DNA of 64,000 nt, taken from NCBI RefSeq assembly GCF_047511655.1, contig NC_133401.1, positions 42,551,570 through 42,615,569 on the forward strand. Reading direction: 5' to 3'. The position numbers were made by a program, and so were the translations under genes. This document shows positions 43,655-56,493 of the stretch, piece after piece (within the stretch, counting starts at the first letter, position 1; every line of letters begins with the position of its first letter). The notes under the pieces are model-generated. The model searched no databases. It saw only the letters and a program-made list of their open reading frames with translations, and was not told the origin of the DNA. The stretch comes from Castor canadensis. Taxonomy: Eukaryota; Chordata; Mammalia; Rodentia; Castoridae.

Positions 43655-43772
43655 TTTGTTGAGATGGGGTCTCATTAGCTGTTTGCCTGGGCTGGCTTCA
43701 AACCACAATCCTCCCAATCTCTGCCTCTCAAGTAGCTGGGATTACAGATATGAGCCACTGTGCTTGGCTTGG
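43655..43772 (-). repeat. Monomeric B1-like SINE
   Basis: 'gagatggggtctcattagct' to 'gggattacagatatgagcca'. Confidence 0.8.
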
Positions 43773-43814
43773 TATTAAATTTTGAGAGAAAACTCCAACC
43801 TTCAATCTTTTTTT

Positions 43815-44018
43815 TTTCTTTTTTTTTTAAGGTACTGGGATTTGAACTCAGGGCCTTCACCTTGAGCCACTCTACCAGTTCTGTTTTTGTGATGGGTTTT
43901 TTTCAAGATAGGGTCTTAAGAACTATTTGCCTGGGCTGGCTTCGAGGTGTGATCCTCCTGATCTCTGCCTCCTGAGTAGCTAGGATTACAGGTGTGAGCC
44001 ACTGACACCTGGCCAACC
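43815..44018 (-). repeat. Dimeric B1/ID-like SINE
   Basis: Poly(T) interrupted by AAGG, 'gatttgaactcagggccttc', B1 half 'taggattacaggtgtgagcc'. Three SINEs in a row in the same orientation from 43454. Confidence 0.85.
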
Positions 44019-44019
44019 T

Positions 44020-46360
44020 GCAATCTTAGGTATGCAACAGGCACATCTAAGTTTCTTTTCCCTGTCATTCAGTCCTGCCAGGTCAAAGTAGTAACTTTAT
44101 TAAAAACATATCAATATAGCCATTTCTTAGGTTCAGATTTTGTTGATTTGTTAATTTATTTTGAGATTACGAAGTTTCAAGAAGTTTGTGTTTATAAACT
44201 ATCACACTGGTGTGAGTGTGTGTGGGGCATCCACTGGGTGGACAAAGGAGGAGCCTTTGTCATCTTTGGAGGGTACTTTAGGGACATCTGAGTCTGTCAG
44301 GAGAAAGAATAGTGCGGAGTGCCCCCATCTGGAAAAACCCAGCGGCCACTAGGCTCCTGTGCAGCCACCAGCATGTGTGCAGTCTCCAGACCTAAAACAG
44401 TAAACGCCTGAGGCCAGTGCCACCCTCAGCCTGCACGAACTGCAGCTTCACACAAAATCACAGAAAGCTCAAAAGCCCTTTCTGGGAAGATAAAGCAGAT
44501 GCCTGTGAGTTGGAGTCTGTCTCACAGTATTTGGGGACACTTGACTACTTTCAAGTTCTACTGGAGCATGTGAAAACACTCCTGCAGTCCCAAACAGGTC
44601 CTTTACACCAGACAGAGGGCTCTAGGCTCCCTCCCCTCCTAAACAGTGTGATTGCCCGCTAGGGAGACCGACCCCTGTCTGTCTCAAGAAGAAGCCTTTC
44701 TCCCCTTGATTCTCTTCAAATCACAGGAAACAGCACTTTCTCCTGTGTGGGTCTCACAATGGGAGAAACCCCACCTGTATGGGTCTACCTCCTTCCACCC
44801 ATCCTGGGGAAGCGGAAGCTGAGCTGGAGAAGTGGCCATTGAGGGTGAGAGATGCCAGTCTGCCCCTTCTGTGTCTGCACTTCTGATACCACACGACTGT
44901 TTGGGTGCATTGCTGTTATGATCTGCAGGCCCAGAGCGTAAGTTAGAGTCGAGCAGCCTTTGGGAAGTAAAATGAATTTGAATTCTGCAGTGGTCAGCCA
45001 TGCTTTTCTGACTAGGCCTTGGGAATTCTGGGCAGTAAGGTGACTTTGTCTCCTCCTGCTCCCCACCGCTGGGCTCCCAAGTCGGGGTGCTCTGCACTGT
45101 GCTTCTCTTTCAGAACTGCCCCTCACCTGCTGCCATGTCCACTGCATATTTTATTCCAAACTGGATTTGCAGCTAGTTACAGTTCCCAAGGCTTCCACAA
45201 GAATACAAGGTGGGAATGTCTCCCAAGTTTGCACTGGGTGCCCAAGAGGCTAATGGAGGCTTTGAGTTCATTGTGAAGGTCTTCAGATGTCATAAGATTG
45301 CAGACTTCAGATGTAGCTCATTTCAGAACAGCACTCTGGTCTCTGAGCACCCTGGGCAGAAACACAGAAAACTCTTTGGCACCCTAACCCCTTGGCCTCT
45401 GCACAGCCCCTCCGTGAGCGGCCCTCCTGTAGTCAGAAGCAGGAGCTGAGCAGGTAAGTTGGTGGTGTGTCCACAGCCACACACGTGACCACAGCATTTT
45501 GAGCACAAGAACTCGGTCCCCTCAGAAGTCTGCTCTCCACAGGACACACTGCCTGCACCTTGGAGGGTGTGATGGCGGTGTCCCTGCCAGATCAAGTTGG
45601 TGGGTAGATCATTGGTTCCAAGAGTTTTAATTGTCATTGTTTTGCACAGATGACAAGCCGGAAGTGGGGTGCTCCACTGAAGAAGGCTTTATCGGACCTT
45701 CTGGTGGTTTCACTGGGCATTGAAGGAAAAGGATCTAAAAAGACTTCTTATTTATTCCATTAACCCCCAATTACGCAATTACACTTCTAACTTTGTCCCT
45801 GGAACTCTCCAGTGTGTATTGATGGAGAGTTCAAACAGCCCTTCTGTTCAGAAGGCCTGACTTACAAGATGTCTTTGGTATAGCTTGTCTCTCTTCCTCT
45901 TGATTGAACCATTTACATGAAATCATGTCTAAAACACAGCTACCCACTCTGTGTCACTGCGCAGCTCCTAAAAGTAAAGAAAGCCATGGAGCCACATGGA
46001 AAATGAGTAGAATGTTTTGTTACAAAGTGGTTTGGTTCGGGATACACAGTTAAATGAATGTTGTAACAGTAAGCACAGAGAAAAAAAGAAAAACTAGATA
46101 CATAAAACTTTTTTCCAAACCTTCTATAATACTTCACTTTTCTCTTGTAACTAAACTTTTTTAAAAAAAATTACTGGAAACTTATTGCTATAATTTACTT
46201 TTAGATAAAAGAAAACATAGAAAAAAGGTCTGATCTGTCATTAGGGATTTGTACCTAAACACACACATGCACACACACAGAGGCTTTGGAGTTGGACATA
46301 CAGAGCAGTGTGTGACACTTTGTATGCAATGTGTGACTCTTCTTATACAGTGTGTATAGT
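44020..46360. other. Unique intronic stretch
   Basis: 2.3 kb with no named repeat and no exon. Several medium open frames overlap on both strands at 44417-45637; none has a recognisable product or start context, and they look like chance frames in GC-moderate DNA. Confidence 0.4.
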
Positions 46361-46363
46361 CAA

Positions 46364-46575
46364 GCCAGGTGCTGGTGGCTCACACCTGTAATCCTAGCTA
46401 CTCAGGAAGCAGAGATCAGAAGGATCATGGTTTGAGGCCAGCCTGGGCAAATAGTCTTCAGATCCTATCTTGAAAATACTCAAAACAGGGCTGAGTCGTA
46501 GAGCACATACCTAGCAAGTGAGAGGCCCTGAGTTCAAACCCTGGTACGGTCCCCGCCCCCCCCAATAAATAAAAA
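46364..46575 (+). repeat. Dimeric B1/ID-like SINE
   Basis: 'ggctcacacctgtaatccta' B1 half; shortened tRNA half 'gagttcaaaccctggtac'. The last SINE before a long SINE-free run. Confidence 0.85.
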
Positions 46576-49500
46576 AGGTAAAAATAAATCTCACTGTATT
46601 TATTCCTCCTCTTCTTTAACACCTGAATGGTGAGAATCAGTGGACAGAGTGCTAGCCTTGAGGTATACCAGGGTCTGGGCTGTCATGTCCAGAGAGGAGC
46701 TTCTTAATGAGAGCTTTCCATGCAAATGATGAAACGCAAAAGTTGGTGATGGTTAATGTCAGATAACCAAAGCAACAGGTGACATGCTGTGTGCACACTA
46801 GTGAGGGTATTACCTACTTTGATGTTTTTCTACCAGCCATTACTGTGTGAGGGCACTGTGCCATGTGATCAATACACAAGGTCCGTGTCCTCCCATCTTG
46901 GCTGGGAAATGACCCAGCCAAGTCACATCGATTGCTCAAGGGCTGGATGTAGCGGTCAAGTTTTGGATTCTAGGTCTGATACTATTTCCATTATATTACA
47001 CTGCCTCTGATTCACTGCATGTGTTTGTAAAATGTTCTGTTCCTCTACAAGTTAGATATTTAACTAAATGAACCACTTTATCTGTTCCCTGTTGCTGAAT
47101 GCTCAGAGTTCTTCCACTGTTTGTTATTACTGTCATTTCTGTAACAGGCATCCTTGTGTCTCCTCTCGTACAGGTGCAGGAGTTTCTTTAGGGCATAAAT
47201 CTAGACATGGAATTGCCAGGATAACTCTGGTGTACAGGTTAATAAAAATGAAGATTTGGGATCATCAGGGCTTGGCACCAGTTACGTCATAGCTCAGGGG
47301 TAGGCTCTGTGTCATTAGAGACCTTCTGCCCAAGTGTGAGGCTAGACTAACTCACGGTGACTCAGTCCCTTGTCACTTCAGACCAATGTGAGCTGATTTT
47401 GAAGTGCTTCTGAACACCTGGGCAGGTGTATGTAAGATGTAAATATCATGAAAGTAACTTAGCAAGTAGGACCTCAGTCAAGGTCATCAGTGCTGTGGGG
47501 CAAAAAAAGAGCCACTTTTAACAAAAAAGTCACAGTTGATATCATTAACTTGGAATGTCACCAGTACTGCAGATTTGTAAAATTACCTTAAATTTTCACA
47601 AATGCACATGATGTCAAATCCAGACCCAAGTTATTGAATGCCTATTGCCTGAAAAAGGGCATTTCAAAGTTGTATTTTCCCTTTAACTTCCCAAATGGGG
47701 GCTCTCGTGTGACAGAAGTATCACCATTGCATCTCCATTCCTGTACAGATGCCTGGGATAGGTGGAGAAATGGCCCTCGTCAGTTGTCTGGGTTCTGTGC
47801 ACTTGGGGACCAGTTGAATTGGGCCAGGTGTTGCAGAGTGGACCACAGCAGAGCTGGGGTTGAGAAGCCAATGCTTGGCATCGACGGCCCTGGCTCGTCC
47901 ACTGCGTTTCAGTAACCCATTGTGCTCTGTGGAGGAGTCCTATTTTCCACTGGTTTTTTTTGGGCAAAGATAATTATGTATATTTGCCTGGATAAGCAAA
48001 TTGATAAAGTTGTAATAAAGTGTATCAGACCATTTCTTTGGCAGGACCGACCAGAACAGCTTGGGAAGCAGAGCCGTCTCCAATGGAGCATGAAAAGCTT
48101 TGAAAATTCCCAGTAACAGCAGAAAGCAGCATTTGAAACCACCCTTAAACAATTGTTTGTTTTCCTCTTCCCCAACCAAGTTTATAAAAATTTGGTCAGA
48201 CAGGCGTTTTGTTTTGATTTAAAATATTTTCAGTGAATCGTTATCTGCCGAATGCACATATGTTCCTGCATTTTTTATTTTGAGATTGAAACCCTAAACC
48301 CTTCCCTCAGGTTTCCCTAAAACCCTCACTGCCCCTCATAAGGTCTCACATATGTGTATGTGTGTGTGGGGGGGTGGTGAAGGGATTCAAGTCTTGGAGA
48401 AATATGAAATCTGCTTGTGTGATTGTACACCAGAAACGAACAGGGCCAGTGCCACGCCGGGCTCTTCGTCCTCCCACCAAACTCTTCACCCCAAAAGATG
48501 ATGGTTAGTCTGAATATCTCGGTCTGTTTAAGAAGCATTTATCAAAATTTGCCTCATAATAAGCCTCATCATTTGTAAGAATTACCTTTTCAGTGACATA
48601 AAAAACAAAAACAACCAAAAGACTGTGGTTTCTGATGCTGCACCTGGTCCAGATTGTACTAGCTGAAGCCATATTTGCTTCACTGTAAACGATTGGGAGG
48701 GTGGAATTCTTGGATTGTTTTCTGTCTTGTAAGCCCTTGACATTGTACTGGTACCTGTGTGCTCACAGACCCCCTGCCATGGGAAAGGCCAGCTCAGCCT
48801 CCCACCGAAATGCACGTTGGCTGCATTTCTTCTGCGTGTTCCTAGAATGAGGAAATGATATGACAATAAACAGAAATGCCCTTGCTGAAGAGAGAAGGGA
48901 AGCTGGTGTTTATCTGGTCAGGTGGTTTAGATTAGCTGTGATGCAGCTCTGTATTATGTTACTTTAAATCATTGTGTCCCAACAGGACATAAATTATGAA
49001 GATTGTTACAGTATGTTTCATCCTATGTAAGATCAACAAATTGGAATAATTTTTTTATAGGAAAATCACAGTGCTTTTGGCAAGACTATTGAAGCCTTTA
49101 ATTTGACTTGAGTATTTCTAGAATATTATTGCCTAATATATAAAGTATGATTTGCATACGGTATGAAATAATAAACTTTTAGGAACAAAAGGGAAGGCTG
49201 GTTCTCTAGCAAATGGCAGCACACTCCCACGCCATCATCTGTGTTTTACTCGGGTCTCAGAGCCAGTTGCATTGCGACCCTTCCCTGTGTTGGGCCTGTG
49301 AAGGAGCTGGAGTGGTGCTGGGCCGCTGGCCTCACCTGCCCCGAGCAGGGGCTGTGGTGGGGTGACCCAGCGGGAGCCTGTGGCTCAGAGGACAGGGCAA
49401 ACATGCTTGTTTTTGTGCATTCAGGAAGAGGCTTCTCCTTTCAAGATATTAGGAATATCTTGAATATAAAACAAACCAAACCAAGACTTAAAACACAAAA

Positions 49501-52179
49501 CAAAACAAAAAACCCAAACCTACTAGATCAACAGCTGAAGTTGAGGTAATTTCTTTAGGAACTGACTTAAGCCTTTTTTTCTCTTAAACATTTCCTTTCT
49601 TCTTTGCTGTTTTCCGAGTTAGTAGTGTGATATGTGAATTTTTGATGAAAACTTAACATTTTTCAGTTGTATTCAAGATGCAGCTAAGTTGATGTGGCCA
49701 CATAAAACAAATTTTCTAGATGAAAAAATGTCACAGAATTAGAATTTTTCAGGATGTGCTGACACTATCCTCCAGACTTATGAGACTTTGATAACCAGAA
49801 ATAGAGCTAAGCTTACTTCATCTCCATGTGGTCTTGAGCCCTGAGATTTTTTCTTTAATTATTTAGTGAATACTGTTTGAAACACAAGAGCAAGTCCCTT
49901 CTTTCAATCTATAAAGGTAAGAATTTAACTCCCCCTAAGACTCATCATAACAGGTTGTGATAAATTCTGAATGTATTTGTGGTTTGCTTCAGCTCAGTGT
50001 CTGAAGACAGGTTCAGGGACCTTTCCAAGTTCACAACCCACGTGTGCACTTTGAAACAAATAAACACAGACAACTTACAAGATGGTGTCTTTCCGGGGCT
50101 GCTGCTTGCTTGGCATGGCTTTCTGAAACATGGGTCTGGTAGGCTTTTTTCTTCCAATGACGCACTGCTGCTGCCTGTCACTGGAGGTCCTCTATGGAGT
50201 TATCAGGATGTCCAGTCAGGCTCCAATATTTGGGTGATGATTTTTCTTGCAGAAAATGTTGGCAAATGTTGCAGAAACTGATTTAAAAATCTTAAAAGGG
50301 GATTGATTCTCAGTTTAACTGAAAGAAAGGGTGAATATGGGTTCATTGATATTTTGTACATCTCTATGCCATCAGACATTTTGTGCAGTGAAATGAGATG
50401 ACTGTTGTTTAGTGGGCAGATAAATATAATAGGTAAATATCTAATATTATATTAAATATAGTAGGTAAATACCTTGTAGAAATGCATTTACTGTGCCTTC
50501 CAGCCAAATTAAATGTGATTTTGCTTTAAAGTAGTTTTGAGCATCCCCTCACCCTGCAGATGGTGGGAAGAGGTGACCCATCTGCACTGAGACCTTGTTC
50601 CCTTCCTCCACCCTCTTGGTTATTGTCATAGGATCATGACGTTCAGTTTAACGTGTGCTGATGTAAACAGAAGCTTTCTCGACCTTTCTCTCTCTGTAAG
50701 AGGATTATCTGCAGGTTCTTTTGAGGATGATAGCAGGGCAGTACAGTTTTACTGTCAGATAGAAGCTACAGAGTGTCAGTGGTAGTTGTGGCTCTCGAAA
50801 TAAGCCAGTTGATCATAAAGAAGAAAGCTTGGGAACAGGCTGCCATTTTGCATTTTATTTCATTTTTAAAATGCATTTGGACAGATGCTCTGTGTATGCT
50901 AGTGGTTTGGATGTATGGAATTGAAGACTAGGGATATTTTCCTATAGAAAGTCGAATTTTTATCCACTTTATAATGATAAAAATGCCAAAGTGCTTAAAT
51001 TCTCATTCTTAAAGGGGCTGTAAAAGAAAACAGACAAAACCTTTGCTAGTGTCTGCAGTCCCTCTCACCTCACGAGACCCCGAGTGCTAATGGATCGGAT
51101 TATCAGAAGATTAGGGCAGAAAGCCTCCAGCAGGACTTTGTGGCGGCTGGTTGGTGATAATGAGCGGCCCGGTGAATGGCGGCATCCAGAGATGGCATTT
51201 GAAATTCCTTGCAGAAATGAGTGGTGTCTTTTCAGGCAAAGCTCATCATGGCCAGAATGTGTGTTGACACACATCAGCTGTGTGAAATCTGTCTAGTTAG
51301 AGGACTTTCCTTAAAAATGGATCAGACATGATGAGCACTTAGGTAAAACTGTGTGTAGAGGTGTGTGTGTTGGTTAAACTGTGCTGTCTGGAGAAGAGTG
51401 GGTAGGATAGACCCCTACCACAGGGGAGCTCTCCTGGCCTGGACTTCAGAAGGAATTTCCTGCCATGGCAAATCCTGATTCTGCAATGGAAAGCTGTTTT
51501 ACACCTTGCTTTTCCATTTAATATTACATATTAAAGATGCTATCATGTTGTTAGCCAAAGAGCTGCCTTCCTTTTCCCATTGGCTGTTTAGGATATTATG
51601 GTAATTATCAAAAATGGTAACTTAAGAATTAAAAAACAAACCTCTAAAATGTGATGGCTTGTGAACACAGCTTTTGAAGGAAATGCTTAGAAGGGAGCGT
51701 GCTGTCTCACAGGTGGTGTATGTAACACCACTGGCAGAGCGATACTGATTCAACCCAGGCATTGGGAGTAGACTGCTCCCTCAGTGGTGGGTAGACCTTG
51801 TCTCCGGAGCTGGAAAAGCCGGCTCAAGTTCAGAAATGGGTGTTCTTGGCCTGAGTTACTGAAAATGTTGAACTCAATGTTGCGGATCAAGTTGAGGGCA
51901 GATAGACTAACGGCCTAAGATAGGTGGGGTTGTGTCTGCCCTAGACACATGCAGTGGACTGCAAGGGAATGGCTCTCAGGCAAGGCCTTGACTCTTCTTT
52001 CCTCAGGAAGACACAGTCACCTGCTTGGTCAAGGAGCTCCCCAAGAGACTGCTAGTTCCACAAAGAATCGTCCCGTGCTAACACCCACTTAAAGAAACAG
52101 TTCTGAAAAGGCTAATTTCTTTGGTTTTCTGCTTGGTTCAGAAAGGCGTTCGTCCTTTCCTGGTCACAGACATTTTTAA

Positions 52180-52350
52180 TCACTAGCATCAGCCGAGTGC
52201 TCTGCAGAGTCCCAGGCATACCGTGAAAGAGTTGCATGAATTATCCCTTTCTTGTTTCAAAGGTTAAGCAACTTTTTCTGATGCCATGTAGCTAGTGACT
52301 ATTAGGGCTAGGAATTGAACTCAGGTCTCTGACCCTAAACTCTGCAGTTG
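52180..52350 (+). repeat. MIR SINE
   Basis: 'gtttcaaaggttaagcaact', 'catgtagctagtgactatta' and 'ggaattgaactcaggtctct' follow MIR order. Confidence 0.7.
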
Positions 52351-52739
52351 ATCACTGGTCTCAAAATACAGCTCCTGGTTGGAGGGAAAAAAAAAAAAAA
52401 GCCTGGTGAAATACATCTTTGGTTGGGCCTGCTCCTCACGATTCTAGCTGAGAATGTTCTTGTGTTGCCTGCAAATTCAGATGTGCTGTTTCCTTTGTAG
52501 TGGCTAGAACACTGAACAGGGTTTTCCACGTGAAAGTCACGGTGAGACATGCAAATCATGTTTCCGGGCAAAGAAAGCCTTTTCTCCATGCACTACTTGA
52601 TGTGTATGTGATGGATAAGTCACCAACACCAAGGGAAGGTCCTGTCCTGTGACATGTGCGTGCTTGGCAATGATCTTGCCTTGTATTTTGCTTAATAATT
52701 TTCATTATTTTTAATTAAAGTTGAAGAAGTGCAGACTCT

Positions 52740-53060
52740 AGCTGAAATTAAGGTAGGTTGTGTTGCCGGAATCTGGTAATTACTTTAATTGATCACAAGA
52801 TAGTTTCCTTGATCACCAATTAGAGTAAATTGCCGATCATGTTTCAAGACGTGAAGAAATGCTCAAACTGATTAATGTAATAGTGTTTTCATTTCTAATC
52901 AGACATAAATATCATTTCCTTCCATAGCAATTGTGTTTTATAAAAGAAGGGTTATAGGCCTACAAACATGAAGGTGCTTCATAAACAATGGAGCTCTAAT
53001 TCATTGAATTAGCAAAGGAAGTATTTAGGGGCTTAATGGAGACGGGCACTGGAGCTGGTG
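52740..53060. promoter_or_regulatory. Candidate conserved enhancer block
   Basis: AT-rich with many TAAT-type homeodomain cores ('ggtaattactttaattgatc'), two copies of 'ttgatcac' (52789-52796, 52809-52816), a SOX-like 'aacaatgg' (52984-52991) and 'cattgaattagc'. The density of such motifs resembles developmental enhancers. No conservation data were available. Confidence 0.35.
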
Positions 53061-53357
53061 CTCATTTTCGTAGTGGGAGCGAGACTTTTTTTTTTTAGTA
53101 CATAATTAAAATGCTCTATAATCAACATATAAAAGGCAGCTGATTTGAAGAATATATATCAAAGAGAATGGCTCTGAGTAATGAGAGATTCATATTGTAA
53201 AGTGAACTAGAAGTTAACCGTTAGAACTCTACTAAGTCGGACATGTTACTTGGACTTGAAGCTGCATTTTAAGTTAAGGGTGCTGTTAAACATCTCACAG
53301 ATTGATACAGGACTTTTGTTTTGGTTTTGTGCATCTGATAGTCTTTCATAGTTCCAC

Positions 53358-53377
53358 GGAATGGAATGGAATGGAAC
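53358..53377 (+). repeat. (GGAAT)n microrepeat
   Basis: Three GGAAT units and a final GGAAC. It also reads as overlapping GGAATG, the TEAD half-site. Confidence 0.8.
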
Positions 53378-53419
53378 AAAAGGAACTTGAAGAAAAATTA
53401 CAGTTCCCAAAGAAGACTT

Positions 53420-53760
53420 GATTCGGGGTTCACGGAAAAAAATCTTTAATTGCCGATGGTTTGGAGAGATTTCGAAATGACAAACTTTGTTGGCCAATTT
53501 GCTGTGATTGTAATGCTTACATTCCTTAAGATGGCGGAGTGACTTAAAAAGTCATACCTCATCATGCGTTCACCGGCTTGTTCATAAAATGTTTGTAATT
53601 TGCAAGAGAGGAAAGACTGAAGCTATTATCAGCCATTATGCTATTTGTTGGCCATATGTTTGTTTGAAATGGCCGTAGCTCAACAGAACGTGGCTCACAG
53701 ACAAACTATGCTGTAAATTGGCACCAAAACCCCACCTCAACAGGTAGGCATATGTTAAGA
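53420..53760. promoter_or_regulatory. Candidate conserved block with YY1-like motif
   Basis: Contains 'aagatggcgga' (53528-53538), one base from the strong YY1 consensus, and directly after it the inverted repeat 'tgacttaaaaagtca' (53540-53554). No ORF or repeat overlaps. Function is inferred. Confidence 0.35.
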
Positions 53761-53959
53761 AGTTAACGTGAGCCAAAATATTTTAATATGAACCATATTA
53801 CATACACTGCAGGATCCAGCTCTCTTTATGACGGGAACTTCATTTGCATGACTTGTGCGTTTTTTTCTCCCAAAGTAACTTTAAAAAGTTGATCAAGTAT
53901 ATACATGGTACAGGTCCAAAAGGTACCAAAGAAGATAATAAGTCTCTTCTTGTTCTTGA

Positions 53960-54785
53960 TTTTATTTTATTCATATGTGCATACAATGTTTGGGTCATTT
54001 CTCCTCCCTTCCCCCCGCCCCCTGTCTCCCCCCCACCCCCTCAATACCCGGCAGAAACTATTTTGCCCTTATCTCTAATTTTGTTGAAGAGAGAGTATAA
54101 GCTATAATAGGAAGGAACAAGGGTTTTTGCTGGTTGAGATAAGGATAGCTATACAGGGCATTGACTCACATTACTTTCCTGTGCGTGTGTGTTACCTTCT
54201 AGGCTAATTCTTTTTGATCTCACCTTTTCTCTAGTTCCTGGTCCCCTTTTCCTATTGGCCTCAGTTGCTTTTAAGGTATCTGCTTTAGTTTCTCTGCGTT
54301 AAGGGCAACAAATGCTAGCTAATTTTTTAGGTGTCTTACCTATCCTCACCCCTCCCTTGTGTGCTCTCGCTTTTATCATGTGCTCAAAGTCCAATCCCCT
54401 TGTTGTGTTTGCCCTTGATCTAATGTCCACATATGAGGGAGAACATAAGATTTTTGGTCTTTTGGGCCAGGCTAACCTCACTCAGAATGATGTTCTCCAA
54501 TTCCATCCATTTACCTGCGAATGATAACATTTCGTTCTTCATGACTGCATAAAATTCCATTGTGTATAAATACCACATTTTCTTAATCCATTCGTCGGTG
54601 GTGGGGCATCTTGGCTGTTTCCATTACTTGGCTATTGTGAATAGTCAAGTGAATAAACATGGGTATGCACGTGCCTCTGGAGTAACCTTTGTCATATTGT
54701 TTTGGGTATATCCCCAAGAGTGGTATTGCTGGATCATATGGTAGATCAATGTTTAGCTTTTTAAGTATATGCCAGAGATATTAAT
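53960..54785 (-). mobile_element. 5'-truncated L1 3' end
   Basis: Complement of an L1 3' UTR and the end of ORF2: 'gtgtataaataccacatttt', 'ttgggtatatccccaagagt', 'attgctggatcatatggtag'. Nearly identical to the 7381-7969 copy over their shared part but longer at its 5' side. No clear target duplication found. Antisense open frames (54312-54524) are not genes. Confidence 0.8.
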
Positions 54786-54789
54786 GCAT

Positions 54790-55320
54790 GTATAGCACAC
54801 AGTTTTTCTTTCCTTCCACATACAATTCATAGTGGACTATAGTCATGAATTTTTTCCATTTAGTAATGGGTCCTTGACGTACTTACATGTCAGAGGATAG
54901 TTTCCTCATTCTGCTTTATGGCTGCATAGTATTCCAGTGTGTAAGTGTATCACAATCAACTTAGTTCCCTAAATGAACATCTGACTGTTCTAAGCAGCAG
55001 TGCTGTAATATTACAAAAAGTGACTGTTCTTCAAATTTACCTGTGAGAGTGTCTGCAAGACAAACTCCTAGAGATGGAACTGTTTGGTCAGAAGGGATGT
55101 ACTTTTTTTTCTAAGGGTGGGGACATTTTTAACTTGGATAGACAGTGTTCCATTGACTTCCATGTTGATCATGTCAGTTTATGTTCAGTGTATGAACCTG
55201 CCTCTTCTTTCATGTCTTCACCAGAAGAATATAAGTAAACTTTTTGATCTTTGCCAAACTCATATGTTTAACTTAGTTTTAATTCATGCTTCTCTTATAA
55301 ATGAGATTTGAGCAGTATTT
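54790..55320 (-). repeat. Older L1 fragment
   Basis: 'ggctgcatagtattccagtg' and later 'aactttttgatctttgccaa' are the complement of an old L1 ORF2 end. The younger L1 next to it may have landed in its tail. Confidence 0.6.
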
Positions 55321-55337
55321 GTTGTTGTCATTGCTTG

Positions 55338-55402
55338 TTTTTTTGGTAGTACAGGGATTTGAATTCAGGGCCAGGTGAGCCCTCTACAGTTTAAACCTTG
55401 CC
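55338..55402 (-). repeat. tRNA-half SINE, partial
   Basis: 'ggtagtacagggatttgaat' and 'cagggccaggtgagccctct'. Confidence 0.6.
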
Positions 55403-55585
55403 CCAGACCTTTGAGCAGGTTTTTTTTGTGTGTGTGTGTTGCAGAACTATTCATATTTCTCGTCACACAGTTAGTTTGTATTACTGAACAGGAGCTCATT
55501 TATGCTGAGGAGATATGTACTGCAAATACAGTTTATTTTTCCGACTTGTTTATTGGTCTCTGTTACAATACAGAGAAGCTTTTCA

Positions 55586-55697
55586 CTTGTTTGTTGTGAT
55601 AGGGTCTCACCATGTAACCCAGGCTGGACTTGAACTCGAGATCCTCCTGCCTCAGCCTCCTGAGTGCTTAGATTTCAGGCATGTATAACCATGGCAG
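55586..55697 (-). repeat. Monomeric B1-like SINE
   Basis: 'gggtctcaccatgtaaccca' to 'gatttcaggcatgtataacc'. Confidence 0.8.
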
Positions 55698-55699
55698 CA

Positions 55700-56170
55700 G
55701 ACACATGTTTAATGTAGCAAGAGGTCACTGGATGTTAGTGGTGGTTTAAAGTTTTCTGTATATAGAATTTATACATTTGTTTTCAGTTTTCTCTGCAGCA
55801 TTTTGGCATTTTAAATGAACTCTTTTTTTCCAATGCATTTTCTAATTAGTTGCTTGTATAAGAATGCTGTTGAGAGACAAGGAATCGAAATGTCCAGCCC
55901 TGTGTTTGCTGTATTTTCTGATCATCTCAATCTCCAGTATGGATGTACTGTGTAGATGTTAAGTTGCCCTTCTTTGTAACTTTCACTGTTTTGACCTAAG
56001 TTAGACCATACATTATCATTTCTGTAAGTGTATATATTTTTGCACTTTCCTATGTGCTTATTTTCAGTGGCTGAGCTTTGCTTTGTGATCCAGTGTCATA
56101 TACTTTTCATTTAATTGCTTGGATTTAGGCTGTTTACGTTTATTGATTGGACAAGTTTGTTCATTCTTAA
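55700..56170. repeat. Probable old LINE remains
   Basis: T-rich sequence with phrases such as 'tctaattagttgcttgtata' that resemble antisense L1 ORF2. Too eroded for firm assignment. Confidence 0.35.
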
Positions 56171-56175
56171 AAACA

Positions 56176-56436
56176 TGATAAAACCAAGTCAGGTGCTAGT
56201 GGCTCACGCCAGAAATCCTAGCTACTTGGGAGGCTAAGATCCGGAGGATTGAGGTTTGAAGCCAGCCTGGGCAAATAATAGTTCCTAAGACCCCCATCTC
56301 CAAAATAACCACAGCAAAATGGACTGGAGGGGTGGCTCAAGCCAGAGAGTGTCTGCTTTGCCAGTATGAAGTCCTGAATTCAAACCCCAGTTCCACCCAA
56401 AACAAAACAAAGCAAAAAAAGCTGTGATAAAACCAA
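56176..56436 (+). repeat. Dimeric SINE with target duplication
   Basis: B1 half 'ggctcacgccagaaatccta', tRNA half 'gaattcaaaccccagttcca'. The duplication 'tgataaaaccaa' is at 56176-56187 and 56425-56436. Confidence 0.9.
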
Positions 56437-56493
56437 CATTCTTTTCTCCTTTATTTTAAATCATGATATGGATCATATTAGCCCTCTACTACT

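Larger units (their letters stand above)
46580..53940. other. SINE desert in PCBD2 intron 2
   Basis: Over 7 kb without a rodent SINE. It contains an eroded L1/L2-like patch near 47080-47230, A/C-rich simple sequence at 49470-49520 and a MIR near 52180-52350. Blocks at 48500-48900, 51060-51300, 52660-53240 and 53420-53760 look like conserved regulatory DNA. No exon was found. Confidence 0.5.
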
